From Rhinopithecus roxellana (lineage: Eukaryota; Chordata; Mammalia; Primates; Cercopithecidae), in contig NC_044559.1 in the NCBI RefSeq assembly GCF_007565055.1, positions 101,826,759-101,890,758 on the forward strand: a DNA stretch of 64,000 nucleotides, in the 5' to 3' direction. Each line of letters starts with the position of its first letter. Positions within the stretch are counted from its first letter, which is position 1. The translations under genes were made by a program, and so were the position numbers. This document shows, in pieces, positions 36,059-48,261 of this stretch. The notes below the pieces were generated by a model. The model did not search any database, had not been told where the DNA came from, and worked only from the letters and a program-made list of their open reading frames with translations.

Positions 36059-36461
36059 TATATATTTCTCGTTTCATAGTGGAGACTTATGTGATGACAT
36101 GAGACTGACTCTGACTACTCAACAAATCAAGGAGCAGAGATGGAATGGAATATAAATTTGTGGCTCTATGTAAAACATCAGGTTATGTCTATTAATTTGT
36201 CAGTATAATTAAATTTTAACCTTTACAGCATCCAGTGAAAATTTGCAAGTTTCTGACTTAGAGCAGGAAAGCTGGCCATATACTTAGTCAACCACACTTC
36301 TATATTACAATTTAATTGAAATGGTTTCAGTTTTATTGTAGAAATTAATGATGAAACAGAGGAATTATATATAGTAACATGCACTGAAACTTTAAAAATA
36401 CACTTGTAGGTGTAGGTGCAAGAAAATATTTAATCTATTTTAAGATGTATGTAAATAGTCT

Positions 36462-36763
36462 TTTTTGTTTTGTTTTGTTTTGAGACAGAGTCTCACTGTT
36501 GCCCAGGCTGGAGTGCAGTGGCGTGATCTCGGTTCACTGCAACCTCTGCCTCCGTGGGGATTCAAGCAATTCTCCTGCCTCAGCTTCCAGAGTAGCTGGG
36601 ACTATAGGTGCACGCCACCATGCCCGGCTAATTTCTGTATTTTCAGTAGAGACAGGGGTGTCATCATGTTGGCCAGGCTGGTTTCGGATTCCTGGCCTCA
36701 AGTGATCCACCCGTCTCAGGCTCCCAAAGTGCTGGGATTACAGGCGTGAGCCATCATGCCCGG
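36462..36763 (-). mobile_element. Alu
   Basis: ATGTAAATAGTCTTTT repeats at about 36448 and 36764. Confidence 0.96.
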
Positions 36764-36848
36764 ATGTAAATAGTCTTTTATTATAAATTTATCCCCATGG
36801 AGAAACCTCAATTTCAGTAAATCTAAAAATTCATACTAATTTAAAAAA

Positions 36849-37012
36849 ATTTTTTTTGAGATAGAGTTTTGTTCTTGTTGCCCGGGCTGGAGTGCAATGG
36901 TGCGATCTCAGCTCACTGCAACCCCTGCCTCCCAGGTTCAAGAGATTCTCCTGCCTCAGCCTGCCATGTAGCTGGGATTACATGCATGCACCACACTTGG
37001 CTAATTTTGTAT
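36849..37012 (-). mobile_element. Alu, truncated
   Basis: Right arm and part of the middle only; ATTCATACT flanks (36830, 37011) show 5'-truncated insertion. Confidence 0.9.
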
Positions 37013-37116
37013 TCATACTGACTTTTTTAAAAAAACACATACATAACCCCTTTATATCTATTCCAGAAGTATCACTTTCATTTCACAGAAATTAGCAGGT
37101 TAGCTACTGAAAAGAA

Positions 37117-37372
37117 GCCAGGATCAGCGGTGGGTGGATCACTTGAGGTCAAGCGTTTGAGACCAGCCTGGCCATCATGGCAAACCCTGTTTCTACTAAA
37201 AATACAAAAATTAGCCAGGGCATGGTGGTGTGCCTGTAGTCTCAGATACTCTGGAGGCTGAGGCAGGAGAATTGTTTGAACCTGGAAGACGGAGGCTGCA
37301 ATGAGCCGAGATCATACTACTGCACTCCGGCCTGGGTGACAGGGCGAGACTCTGTCTCAAAAAAAAAGAAAA
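37117..37372 (+). mobile_element. Alu, 5' truncated
   Basis: Starts at 'ggtgggtggatcacttg'. GCTACTGAAAAG on both sides (37102, 37377). Confidence 0.93.
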
Positions 37373-37538
37373 CAAAAGCTACTGAAAAGGTATTTTTAAT
37401 TTAGTATATGATGAACCTGTGCTTATAAAAAGAATGAAAAGACATGGGCAATGATTAGTCTAAGACTGTGAGTAAAATATGGCTTTATTTTACAGAACAT
37501 ATTGTGTAGAACATGCATGATACAAAAAGGTAACTTTA

Positions 37539-37829
37539 TTTTTCTGTGATGGAGCTTTGCTCTTTTCTGCGCAGGCTGGAGTGCAATGATACCATCCTCA
37601 GCTCACTGCAACCTCTGCCTCCCGGGTTCAAGCAATTCTCCTGCCTCAGCCTCCCAAGTAACTGGAATTACAGGTGCACGCCACCATGCCCAGCTAATTT
37701 TGTATTTTTAGTACAGACAGGGTTTCACCATGTTGACCAGGCTGGTCTCAAACTCCTGACCTCAGGTGATCTGCCCACCTTGGCCTCCCCAAGTGCTAGG
37801 ATTACAGGCGTGAGCCACCGCTCCCAGCC
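37539..37829 (-). mobile_element. Alu
   Basis: AAGGTAACTTTA at 37527-37538 and 37830-37841. Confidence 0.96.
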
Positions 37830-37841
37830 AAGGTAACTTTA

Positions 37842-38475
37842 GAACGAAGTGTTTTGAATAATGTTGTCAAGTGGATATTAAATCACATATAACCATCCTA
37901 ATAATTCATTCATAATCACTGAGACAAAAATAAAAAGAATCTATGTAAAGAACTCACAATATGTTACCAAACCAAAAAAAAGCAAATGTTTAATACAGCT
38001 TAATATAAACTATCAAATTTTAAGTACTTTAATACATTTCCCCAATTTATTGTACATTAGAAACTTTCACAGGATTTATCTCATAATCTTGCATAAACTC
38101 AAGTTTGTCTACATTGTATATGATATAGACTTAAAAACAGCTGTTTTTGCTTCTCAAGTGCTTCAATCCCTTACAGAATCATAAAGCACACAGAAGTAGG
38201 CTTAGCTAAACCATACAACTGCCTCAAGTCATACAATCTTAGTAACACAAATGCACTAATTTTTAGTAAAATTAATGTAATTAACAATACTGAAAAACCA
38301 CTCATTTTAAAAAAATATTTCACACTACATCATGGTTGTATTAAAATAAGACTAGCTTCTCCACTACTATAAATACTATAGAATCAATTCTTGATGCAAA
38401 GGATGCAGAGTTACAACTAGTTGGCAACAATCAATGCCTTTTAAATATTTAAAACGGGCTTGACATATATATATA
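37842..38475. other. unassigned, A/T-rich
   Basis: Nothing recognised. Confidence 0.55.
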
Positions 38476-38628
38476 TTTAGAGATTGGGTCTCACTCTATT
38501 GTCCAGGCCAGAGTGCAGTGAAGCTATCAGCTCACTGCAGCCTCAAACTCCTGGGCTCAAGGCATCCTCCTGCCTCAGTCTTCTGAGCAGCTGGGACTAC
38601 AAGTACGTGCCACTACATCTGGCTAATA
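38476..38628 (-). mobile_element. Alu left monomer (FLAM/AluJ-like)
   Basis: One monomer only; flanked by AT-rich 'atatatat' and 'taaatatatt'. Confidence 0.85.
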
Positions 38629-39157
38629 TAAATATATTAATGTGACTGGTCTGGTATTAATTGGTCTGGTACTCTGGTAAATTTTTAACACAAACAAAAA
38701 TAATGAAGTAATGACATAGAGAACCCACTTGGTATCAAGCATAAATTGCTAGGTTTTACATCAAGTATCCTTAATGCACTCCTGTTCTTACAACTCATTA
38801 GGAATAGTAGATCCCACCTTTCACACATTTTAGTCCTTTAAACTGGTTGTTCTTAAGGCTTATACCTTCTTCACTGGACTGAGGTAAAAAGGTGAAAAGT
38901 TAACATTAATTATTCTTTCTTTTTGTTGGAAGGTGGGGAGGGGAGTTAAAGGCCTTTTTTGGCTGCTAAACCAGGCTAGGGGAAGAGGAAACTACTCTAG
39001 TTACTGCCCAGAAATACACATCTCTAACTTCCTTCCTTTTTAGTTGGTTTCTAGGTTACAAGTTGAATAAATCAACAGAGGTCAGAAAGTAAACAGAGGC
39101 TAAAGGAAGGCAACACTGTCTGCCTATCCAAAGAAAATCTATTCCTTCCAATAATGT
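38629..39157. other. unassigned
   Basis: A G-rich patch at 38930-38945; nothing else. Confidence 0.55.
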
Positions 39158-39166
39158 GAGAATCTT

Positions 39167-39468
39167 TTTTTTTTTTTTTTTTTTTTTTGAGACGGAGTCT
39201 TGCTCTGTCGCCCGGGCTGGAGTGCAGTGGCCGGATCTCAGCTCACTGCAAGCTCCGCCTCCCGGGTTTAGGCCATTCTCCTGCCTCAGCCTACGGAATA
39301 GCAGGGACTACAGGCGCCCGCCACCTCGCCCGGCTAGTTTTTTGTATTTTTAGTAGAGACAGGGTTTCACCGTGTTAGCCAGGATGGTCTCGATCTCCTG
39401 ACCTCGTGATCCGCCCGCCTTGGCCTCCCAAAGTGCTGGGATTACAGGCTTGAGCCACCGCGCCCGGC
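39167..39468 (-). mobile_element. AluY, Old World monkey type
   Basis: GAGAATCTT on both sides (39158, 39469). Confidence 0.97.
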
Positions 39469-39852
39469 GAGAATCTTATATGTACAATTTTAAGAGTTAA
39501 AATAAACAAGGATTTTGGTTCCGTTTATCTTGGGCCATGAAAAGAATACATCTCTCATCTTTACACATGTGGAAGCCTAAACCACTGGATTTTAAAAAAT
39601 TAAACAGACTCACAAACTAAAAGCAAAAACTCTTCCAAGTTCAATTATCTAGCAGTATAAATATTTTTTAAGATATATGGGTAGGAAAAAAAGATGAACA
39701 ACAGTAGTAACAGGAATTCAACTTGACTGGCCTTACAAGAAAGCTGACTATAATTCATTATTTTTCAATATGGCATATTGTAAAATCTATGAAAATACAT
39801 AAAAATGTGACTCCTACATCATTGTAATGTCCAAAGGATCAAATTTTTAACA

Positions 39853-40152
39853 TTAGGTCATACTCAGTGGTTCATGCCTATAATCCCAGCACTCTGGGAA
39901 GCGGAGGCAGGTGGATCACTTGAGCACATGAGTTCAAGATCAGCCTGGGCAACATGGTGAAATCTTGTCTCTACAAAGAATAAATAGCCAGGTGTGGTGG
40001 CACACACCTGTGGTCCCAGCTACTCAGGAGGCTGAGGTGGGAGGATTGCTTCAGTCCAGGAGTCAGAGGTTGCAGGGAGCTGAGATTGTGCCACTGCACT
40101 CCAGTCTGGGTGACAGAGCGAGCCTCTGTCTCAAAAAAATAAAAAAATAAAG
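39853..40152 (+). mobile_element. old Alu
   Basis: Diverged head ('ggtcatactcagtggttc'); lacks part of the left arm. Confidence 0.92.
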
Positions 40153-40299
40153 TTTTTAACATTAATAACTCCATGCAGATCTTCTATGTAATGCCAAACT
40201 TGTTTATCAGTTTCAAACCTTCAATAGTCTATGAGTTCTACAAGGATTTCTAGTAGATATGGACCTTAAGACTTTTTTAACTCTCCTTTCTCCAGCAAA

Positions 40300-40445
40300 C
40301 ATTGTAGCACATTCATTCTATCAATAGGTATAAAATGGCTTCTATGTGCAAGGCACCATACTTTGGCCCAGGGTATGCAATAGTGAGGAAAAGACCACAA
40401 AATTCTTACCCCAGCAGAGTATTCAGTCTTTTATAAGAAAACAGA
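40300..40445 (+). repeat. L2-like fragment
   Basis: 'cttctatgtgcaaggcacca' (40340) and 'tatgcaatagtgaggaaaag' match a common L2 phrase. Confidence 0.5.
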
Positions 40446-40489
40446 AATTAATAGAGTAATCATACAAATCAAGCAGCAATCATACAAGT

Positions 40490-40612
40490 AGACATAGTGG
40501 CATGCCCCTGGAATCCCAGCTACTTAGAAGGTGAGCTGAGAGGATGGCTTGAGTTCAGGGAGTAGGAGACCAGCCTGGGCAACATAGCAAGACTCTGTCT
40601 CTAAAAATATAG
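40490..40612 (+). mobile_element. Alu monomer (FLAM-like)
   Basis: Single arm with a short A tail. Confidence 0.8.
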
Positions 40613-40664
40613 GTATTTTTAAAAAGGAAATACAAAATTTAGTCCTATTACTTTAATGTTAGAA

Positions 40665-40790
40665 ATACTCTCATTTTTACAGATAAAAAAATGGACACTC
40701 AGAGTTTAAGTGACTTTGCTTGTCAAAAATCTTGTTTATAGAAGTGCTAGGACCAGAACTTGGATTTCCTAATTCACAGCTGAATGATTT
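40665..40790 (-). repeat. MIR
   Basis: 'catttttacagataaaaaaa'-like start, 'tttaagtgactttgcttgtc' (40709) and 'gtgctaggaccagaacttgg' (40744) give the reverse MIR core. Confidence 0.7.
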
Positions 40791-41329
40791 TTACATCGTA
40801 AGATGGTGTGAAAGCATTGTATTTATTTTCATGCTGGTTTGCAGGGGTGGCAGAGAGCAAAGTGTTTTGTCATCTGCTGAATTAAACTTTAAACTCTGAA
40901 CGCTAATGGAGAAAAATGAAGCCTGTCTAGAAGAAACGGCAAAGTCATAAAGTACAAAGGAAAAGAAGTATGACATAACTTTATACATTTTTAATTTGCT
41001 TTACTGATATATGTCACCTTTCACAAAGGAGAAATAAGCAGGATTAGAAGGAAAAATCAATTCAACATAAAGGGTTTTTAAAGCTATGTTCAGAAAAAGA
41101 ACATTGGGCAAGATGATAAAACACTAATATTTGGAAGAAAAGGAAAGCTTATTTAATTACTTTTATTTCTCTCAAGAAAAAGTGATTTTACTATGGAAAA
41201 TATAAACTAGAGATTAGAAAAATAAACTAAAGATTAAATGATATGTGCAGGATCCTTTTTGTTTTCAAAAATAGAGTTTTCTTAACAAGTAACATAATTA
41301 TATTTGAGAAAATTTGTAAAATAAATGCA
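40791..41329. other. unassigned, A/T-rich
   Basis: Nothing recognised. Confidence 0.55.
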
Positions 41330-41650
41330 TGAAGAAGATCCCATATTCTTATCCTTAGTGAACCCAGCCAGTTAATTATTTAAACGCACTTTCAGTCCCT
41401 TTTTCCCTCACAACCATATTAGTTATCAACATTCAGGATACACGCAAATTTTAAGTTGCTCATTTTATTTAATAATCTCATGTTCTTACATTGCCATCAT
41501 TTTAAGTAACTACTTAATAAATAACCACGAGTTTATTAAAGCATTAATTTTATTATTCATTCTCTTAAGGCTGAATGCTTAAACTGCTTTCAATTTTGTA
41601 TTATAAACAACACTATGAACATCTTCATGCTTTAAATAACTAAAATCATA
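41330..41650 (-). mobile_element. ancient L1 fragment
   Basis: 'ggctgaatgcttaaactgc' (41569) followed by 'tataaacaacactatgaac' (41602) resembles the old L1ME-type phrase about small numbers of inserted bases in a stationary frame. Heavily diverged. Confidence 0.45.
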
Positions 41651-41763
41651 GATTAAATTATATGTTAGAATACTAAAATGGTAGAGATAAGCTCAGAGCC
41701 ATTAACTGGCAGTCTTTGTAAAAATCATGGCATTGCCAAGACATTAGAGATAGGCAGTTGAGG

Positions 41764-42124
41764 CTGGGCACTGTGGTTCATGCCTGTAATCCCAGCACTT
41801 TGGGAGGCCGAGGCCAGTGGACGACTTGAGGTCAGGAGTTTAAGACCAGCCTGGCCAACATGGTGAAACCCCATCTCTACTAAAAATACAAAAATTAGCT
41901 GGGCATGGTCTCAGGTGCCTGTGATCCCAGCTACTCAGGAGGCTGAGGCAGGTGTGGGGATTACAGGCGCCCACCACCACTACGTCCCGGCTAATCTTTG
42001 TATTTTTAGTAGGGACAGGGTTTCGCCATCTTGGCCAGGCTGGTCTCCTCCTGACCTAAAGTGATCCACCCTTCTCAACCTCTCAAAGTGCTGGGATTAC
42101 AGGCTTGAGCCACGGTGCCCGGCC
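41764..42124. mobile_element. head-to-head inverted Alu fusion
   Basis: A plus Alu, 5' 191 bp (41764-41954), joins directly a minus Alu, 5' 170 bp (41955-42124). Both A tails are gone. Confidence 0.9.
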
Positions 42125-42139
42125 ACGAAACCAATTTTA

Positions 42140-42560
42140 ATTACATATGTAATAACAGTAGTCCCACAAAATGAGACTCACTGAAGTCAGATGATTGAAG
42201 CTTATACAGCATCTGAAGCTACAGAAGGAATAGAAGCTTGGGGCTTTTAAGGGTTGGTGTCTACGCAAGTTATACGAAATAGAGTGAGCGGAGAAACTAT
42301 ATGATGAATAAAGATAGTCTTGTTATGCAGACTAAAGTCTCTCAGGGAATAACAGTTGTCTGGAGCAGCCCTTTTCCTGATACACATAACTTTTTACTAA
42401 AGCAGATTTCCTTTATAGATGGGTAAATTTCTTTTACAAAACGGCAGCTTTTCAGAATTACTCCTGTGTCTGCAGGTTCTCAGAATAGCTACCTCAAAAC
42501 ATGGCAAAAAAAAGATATTTTGGGGATGGCATATTCTGGTTTCTTACTAGAATATTTTGG
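42140..42560. mobile_element. possible LTR-type repeat, unclassified
   Basis: Moderately complex sequence with phrases such as 'cctcaaaacatggcaaa' (42489) and 'ggggatggcatattctgg' (42520) looks like an old retroviral LTR. I cannot place it in a family, and no ends or target duplication are visible. Confidence 0.3.
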
Positions 42561-42689
42561 GTGGGGTATCTTGAGCCAAAAATGGATAATTAGGATAATG
42601 AAAATTTTTAAAATACAAATTGACCAAGTAAGAGCAAAATATATTCATTGAGAGTAATTTGCATTTCATTTTATTTTATATGTTTTTTA

Positions 42690-42976
42690 AATATTTTGAG
42701 ACAGAGTCTTGCTCTGTCTCCCATGCTGGAGTACAATCATGTGATCTTGGCTCACTGCAACCTCCGCCTCTTGGGTTCAAACTATTCTCATGTCTCAGCC
42801 TCCCGAGTAGCTAGGATTACAGGTGCACACCACCACGCCTGGCTAACTTTTGTATTTTTAGTAGAGACGGAGTTTCGCCATGTTGGTCAGGCTGGTCTCC
42901 AACTACCTCAGGTTATCTGCCCACCTCGGCCTCCCAAAGTGCTGGGATTACAGGCATTAGCCACTGCACCCAGCCT
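42690..42976 (-). mobile_element. Alu
   Basis: Full-length; weak GCATTT flanks. Confidence 0.95.
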
Positions 42977-43142
42977 GCATTTTAATAAAAACAAAAGTTA
43001 TTAGATTAATAAGATTTGAAACTAAGATTTAAGGAACTTGACTTAAAACTTTTATCAAGACAATCTACAATAGGTAAGTCAATGAAATACAGGCTGGATG
43101 ATAATTACATATCTGCAGTGGGTTAAAGAGTACTGATTAATA

Positions 43143-43484
43143 GGCCAGGCACGGTGGCTCACAGCTGTAATCCCAGCACTTTGGGAAGCTGAGGTAGGCA
43201 GATCACTTGAGGTTGGGAGTTTGAGACCAGCCTGACCAACATGGTAAAACACTGTCTCTACTAAAAATACAACAATTAAGAGAGAATAAAAATAATTTAA
43301 AAAGTAACCAGGTGTGGTGGCACACGCCTGTAATCTCAGCTACTTGGGAGGCTGAGACAGGAGGATCGCTTGAACCCAGGAGGCAAAGGCTGCAGTGAGC
43401 TGAGATTATGCCACTGCACTCTGGCCTGGGTGACAGGAAAAAAAAAAAAAAAGAAAAAAAAAGCAAACAAACAAACAAAAAATG
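43143..43484 (+). mobile_element. Alu with 31-bp internal insertion
   Basis: An A/T-rich piece at 43278-43308 splits the middle. GTACTGATTAA at about 43131 and 43486. Confidence 0.93.
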
Positions 43485-43506
43485 TGTACTGATTAACAGT
43501 ACTGTT

Positions 43507-43767
43507 GAAGAGTGTGTAAGCCCAGCACCTTTAGGAGGCCGAGGTCGGGAGTTCAAGACCAGCCTGACTAACACAGAGAAACCCTGTCTCTACTAAAAAT
43601 ACAAAATTAGCCAGGCATGGTGACACATGCCTGTAATCCCAGCTACTTGGGAGGCTGAGGCAGGAGAATTGCTTGAACTCAGGAGGCAGAGGTTGTGGTG
43701 AGCTGATACTGTGCCATTGCACTCCAGCCTGGACAGTAAGAGCAAAACTCTATCTCAGAAAAAAGAA
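43507..43767 (+). mobile_element. Alu, 5' truncated
   Basis: AACAGTACTGTT / AACAGCACTGTT at 43495 and 43768. Head missing. Confidence 0.93.
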
Positions 43768-43873
43768 AACAGCACTGTTATTAACCTGTGATATGTTATT
43801 CATTCATTTCTGGTCTTATACACTCATTATCACTTGAAAGCTCTATTTTCAAATTAACAAATGACAGAATGGC

Positions 43874-44163
43874 TGGCTGGGCACGGTAGCTCACGCCTGT
43901 AATCCCAACACTTTGGAGGCTGAGGCAGGTGGATCACCTCAGGTCAAGAGTTTTGAGACTAGCCTGGCCAACATGGTGAAACCTCATCCCTACTAAAAAT
44001 ACAAAAAATTCTCCAGGTGTGGTGGCAGGCGCCTATAATCCCAGCTACTCAGGAAGCTGAGGCAGGAGAATCGCTTGAATCCGCAAGGCGGAGGCTGCAG
44101 TGAGCCGAGACGGTGCCACTGCACTCCAGCCTGGGCAAAAGAGCAAAAACTCTGTCTCAAAAC
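43874..44163 (+). mobile_element. Alu
   Basis: AACAAATGACA on both sides. Confidence 0.96.
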
Positions 44164-44406
44164 AAATGACATAGTGATTTAAAAATATGTCTTATGAAAA
44201 AAACAATCAAGATCTAGATTTTAAAATGATCAGGAAAATCTGGATTTCTATCCATTGAAATAGAAAACAATTTTTAAAAAGCTGAAACAAGAATTAACCT
44301 TAAATTTTAATAATGAAAAAGTTTACCTACATTTAGGTTTAAAAACTCAAACTACTCAAGTAGAATGTACAGAAGCACTAGCTTCCTTGAAATGCATGTG
44401 AAAGAG

Positions 44407-44690
44407 GCCAGGGTCCAGGGGCTCACACTATAATCCAAGCACTTTGGGAGGGAGGCAAAGGTGGGAGGATTGCTTTGAGACCAGTCTGGACACCATAGTG
44501 AGACCATCTCTACAACAAAAAAAATTTTTTTTAATTAGCTGGGCGTGGTGGCATGTGGCTATAGTCCCAGCTACAAAGGAGGAGCACTTGAGCCCAGGAA
44601 GTTAAGACTGCAGTGAGCTGTGTTTGTGCCACTGTACTACAGTCTATATGACAAAGGAAGACCCTGTCTCTAAATTAATTAATTAATATA
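44407..44690 (+). mobile_element. old Alu with AATT tail
   Basis: Diverged; the tail became TTAA repeats at 44674-44688. Confidence 0.9.
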
Positions 44691-44783
44691 TGTGAAAGAA
44701 TCCTGAAGGATTTGAAGACACTAAATCAATACATACTACATATATATTTTTAAATGGTACTGGAAGGAATCAAAACTTGAATA

Positions 44784-45080
44784 GGCTGGGTACAGTGGCT
44801 CATGCCTGTTTTCCCAGCACTTTGGGAGGCTGAGGCGGGTGATTACCTGAGGTCAGGAGTTCAAGACCAGCCTGGCCAACATGATGAAACCCCATTTCTA
44901 CTAAAAATACAAAAATTACCTGAAGTGTGGTGGCACACACCTGTAGTCCCAGCTACTTAGGAGGCTGAGACAGGAGAATCACTTGAACCTGGGAGGCAGA
45001 GGTTACAGTGAGCCGAGATCATGCCACTGCACTCAAACCTGGGTGACAGAGCAAGACTCCTTATCAATTAAAAAAAAAAT
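44784..45080 (+). mobile_element. Alu
   Basis: Full-length. Confidence 0.95.
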
Positions 45081-45182
45081 TGCAAAATAGTAAGATCATT
45101 TGAAGGAATGGTGAATGTTTTGCCTGGGGAAGAGAAGAGGGACAAATAATAAATATGTACGATTATTTTAAAAGTTAGTATA

Positions 45183-45477
45183 GGCCACGCGCGGTTGCTC
45201 ACGCCTGTAATCCCAGCACTTTGGGAGACTGGGGTGGATGGATCACAACGTCAAGATATTGAGACCATCCTGGCCAACACGGTGAAACCCGGTCTCTACT
45301 AAAAACACAAAAATATTAGCTGGGCATGGTGGCACGCACCTGCAGTCCCAGCTATTCGGGAGGCTGAGGCGGGAGAATAGCTTGAACTCGGGAAGCGGAG
45401 GTTGCAGTGAGCCGAGATGGCACCACTGTACTCCAGCCTGGGCAACGGGAGTGAAACTCTGTTTCAAAAAAAAAAAG
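45183..45477 (+). mobile_element. Alu
   Basis: Full-length, head mutated to 'ggccacgcgcggttgctc'. Confidence 0.95.
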
Positions 45478-45674
45478 ATTCTGAATGAAAATTTGTCAAG
45501 TCGTCACTATAAGGAATACATTTCTGCCTCTGGCTGGGGGTGGTTTATAAAATATTAAAGATTCTTTTCAATTCTAAGGTTTTAATATTATCTTGTTCAA
45601 TCTATTTAACAATGTTTAAGAGCAAAGTATAGATAAATGTGATAAACCAAACTCTTCATAAACACTGCTATCAC

Positions 45675-45748
45675 TTGTGTACATATGTGTGGTGTGTATG
45701 TGTATATATTATATACATACATACATATATATATATATATGTATATTT
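45675..45748. repeat. TG/TA microsatellite at an Alu tail
   Basis: Compound tract ending in (AT)10. Confidence 0.9.
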
Positions 45749-46172
45749 TTTTTAAGACTGAGTTTCCCTCTGTCACCCAGGCTAGAGTGCAGTGGCATGA
45801 TCCTGGCTTACTGCATCCTCCGCTTCCTGGGATTAAGCAATTCTCTGCCTCAGCCTCCCGAGTAGCTGGGATTACAGGTGCCCACCACCACGCCTGGCTA
45901 ATTTTGTTTTGTATTTTTAGTAGCAACGGGGTTTCACCATCTTGGCCAGGCTGATCTTGAACTCCGGACCTTGTGTTCCACCCACCTTGGCCTCCCAAAG
46001 TGCTGGGATTACAGACACCCACCACCATGCCCGGCTAATTTTGTTTTGTATTTTTAGTAGAGACAGGGTTTCACCATCTTGGTCAGGCTGATCTTGAACT
46101 CCTCACCTCGTGATCCATCCGCCTCAGCCTCCCAAAGTGCTGGGATTATAGGCGTGAGCCACCACACCTGGC
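45749..46172 (-). mobile_element. Alu with 137-bp internal tandem duplication
   Basis: 45881-46017 is repeated at 46018-46154. Both share 'attttgttttgtattt' and 'ccatcttgg', so they arose from one Alu. Confidence 0.9.
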
Positions 46173-46384
46173 CCACTTGTGTATATATAAAAAAGCATAA
46201 AATAAGTACTCCTGAATGTTTCCTGTATTATTCACACGAACCGGCAGAATTAAAGGTAAAAAGTAACATCTCCCATTTTAAACTTAAGTAAATCAAGTAG
46301 GCCGTCCCACTTGACAGAAATAAAACTACACAAGACGCTTGTATGGCATGGGATCCACAGATCCTTTACCTTTTTCTTCTCTCT

Positions 46385-46676
46385 CTTTTTTTTTTTGAGA
46401 CGGAGTCTCGCTGTGTCACCCAGGCTGGAGTGCAGTGGCATGATATCGGCTCACCATAAGCTCCGACTCCTGAGTTTACGCCATTCTCCTGCCTCAGTCT
46501 TCCAAGTAGCTGTGACTACAGGCAACTGCCACCTCACCCAGCTAATTTTTTGTATTTTTAGTAGAGATGGGGTTTCACCGTGTTAGAAAGGATGGTTTCG
46601 ATCTCCTGACCTCGTGATCCACCCGCCTCAGCCTCCAAAAGTGATGGGATTACAGGCGTGAGCCACCACATCCGGC
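46385..46676 (-). mobile_element. Alu 1 of a three-Alu array
   Basis: Preceded by GATCCTTTACCT at 46360-46371. Confidence 0.95.
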
Positions 46677-46677
46677 A

Positions 46678-46979
46678 CTTTTTTTTTCTTTTTTTGAGAT
46701 GGGAGTCTCACTCCGTTGCCCAGGCTGAAGTGCGGTAGCGCAATCTCAGCTCACTGCAACCTCCACTTCCCGGGTTCAGGCAATTCTCCCTAGTAGCTGG
46801 GATTACGGGCGCATGCTACCATGGCCAGCTCATTTTTCTATTTTTTTTTTTTTTTTTTTTTTTTTAGTAGAGATGAGGGTTCACCATGTTGGCCAGGTTG
46901 GTCTCGAACTCCTGACCTTGTGATCCACCCACCTCGGCCTCCCAAAGTGCTAGGATTATAGGTGTGAGCACCGCGCTTG

Positions 46980-46982
<3 letters not shown>
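46678..46982 (-). mobile_element. Alu 2 of the array, with internal T-run
   Basis: The usual 'tgtatttttagta' motif has expanded to about 27 Ts at 46839-46865. Middle deletion near 46790. Confidence 0.94.
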
Positions 46983-47010
<28 letters not shown>

Positions 47011-47292
47011 GAGACGGAGTCTTGCTCTGTTGCCCAGGCTGGAGTGTAGAGGTGTGATCTTGGCTCACCGCAACCTCCGCCTCCCGGGTTCAAGCGGTTA
47101 TCCTGCCTCAGCCTCTGGAGTAGAATGGACAATAGATGCGTGCCACCACACTTGGCTAATTTTTTGTATTTTTATAGTAGAAATGGGGTTTCACCGTGTT
47201 AGCCAAGATGGTCTTGATCTCCTGACCTCATGATACACTGCCTAGGCCTTCCAAAGTGCTGGGATTACAGGTGTGAGCCACCACACCCAGCC
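46983..47292 (-). mobile_element. Alu 3 of the array
   Basis: Followed by GATCCTTTACCT at 47293-47304. Confidence 0.95.
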
Positions 47293-47304
47293 GATCCTTT
47301 ACCT

Positions 47305-48249
47305 CTTGAGGATAAAAATTAAATATAATTTTGTGGGAATAATAAATATGATACTATTAAATCAACCCAACCATAAAAGCAATGCTTGTGTTAAAATGTT
47401 AATACTCATAAAAATCACAGGAGAAACTGAGGTTAAGCTAAAATAAAATGTTTTCAGTCTTGAGTCCTGTCAAGCACACCCTCCTCAGGGAGTAGGACAT
47501 ATGACATTACGTTTGCATATGACTGATTTCCTGACCTTTTTCAGTCAAAAACTAATAATATGTATCTTCCAATTTTTCCTAATCATTTCATTGTTTGTAC
47601 TCTTAGAAACTTGAATAAGACATCTTTTTTGCACTGGTTTTGTTCATTTCCATCTGGCAAACATCTGTTTCTTGTGCAACATAAGTCACCAAGGCTCTAC
47701 AATTATTTCTCCATTACCTCCTTGTTTGTTAAAACTGATGATGTCAGCAACAATCTGGAAGCTGAATTTTTCAATGGACAAATGAGATTCACAATTTCCA
47801 TTAAGTATATAATATGATGCAGTAGCTATTTTTGCATATTTAAAAGATTAACACATTTAGGTGACAATGATCACCTGTGTTAAGTAGTATTTAGATTCAA
47901 AATATAGTAAAGTAATAAAGTAATCCAAGTTTCTACCATATTTCTTTAAGTATTGGTAATTTATGCCAATATTTTGACAGGAGTGAAATATCAAAGTACT
48001 GACATGCAACACAGAAAGACTATATTGAAAGGCCTTTATCACACAATTAAAGATTGGCACTGAAGTGTTTTCTTTCAATTACAAATTATTATTCATTTAA
48101 ATTTTCTTCCCCTACTAGCATGTTAAGGGATAACAAAGTTATATTTTTAAAATGTACAAGGAAAATAAATATACTAATCTCCTCTCAGGTCAATAACTAT
48201 TAATAAAATTTTGATAACACTTCTTTAAACGACCTTCCTCACTAAAACT
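47305..48249. other. unique intron-like DNA
   Basis: An 85-codon plus frame (47560-47817) has no splice context and is probably chance. Confidence 0.55.
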
Positions 48250-48261
48250 CTAGGTTTTCTT

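Noticed and set aside
45606..46028. 140-codon open frame on the minus strand
   Set aside because: Alu with the internal duplication and a TA repeat.
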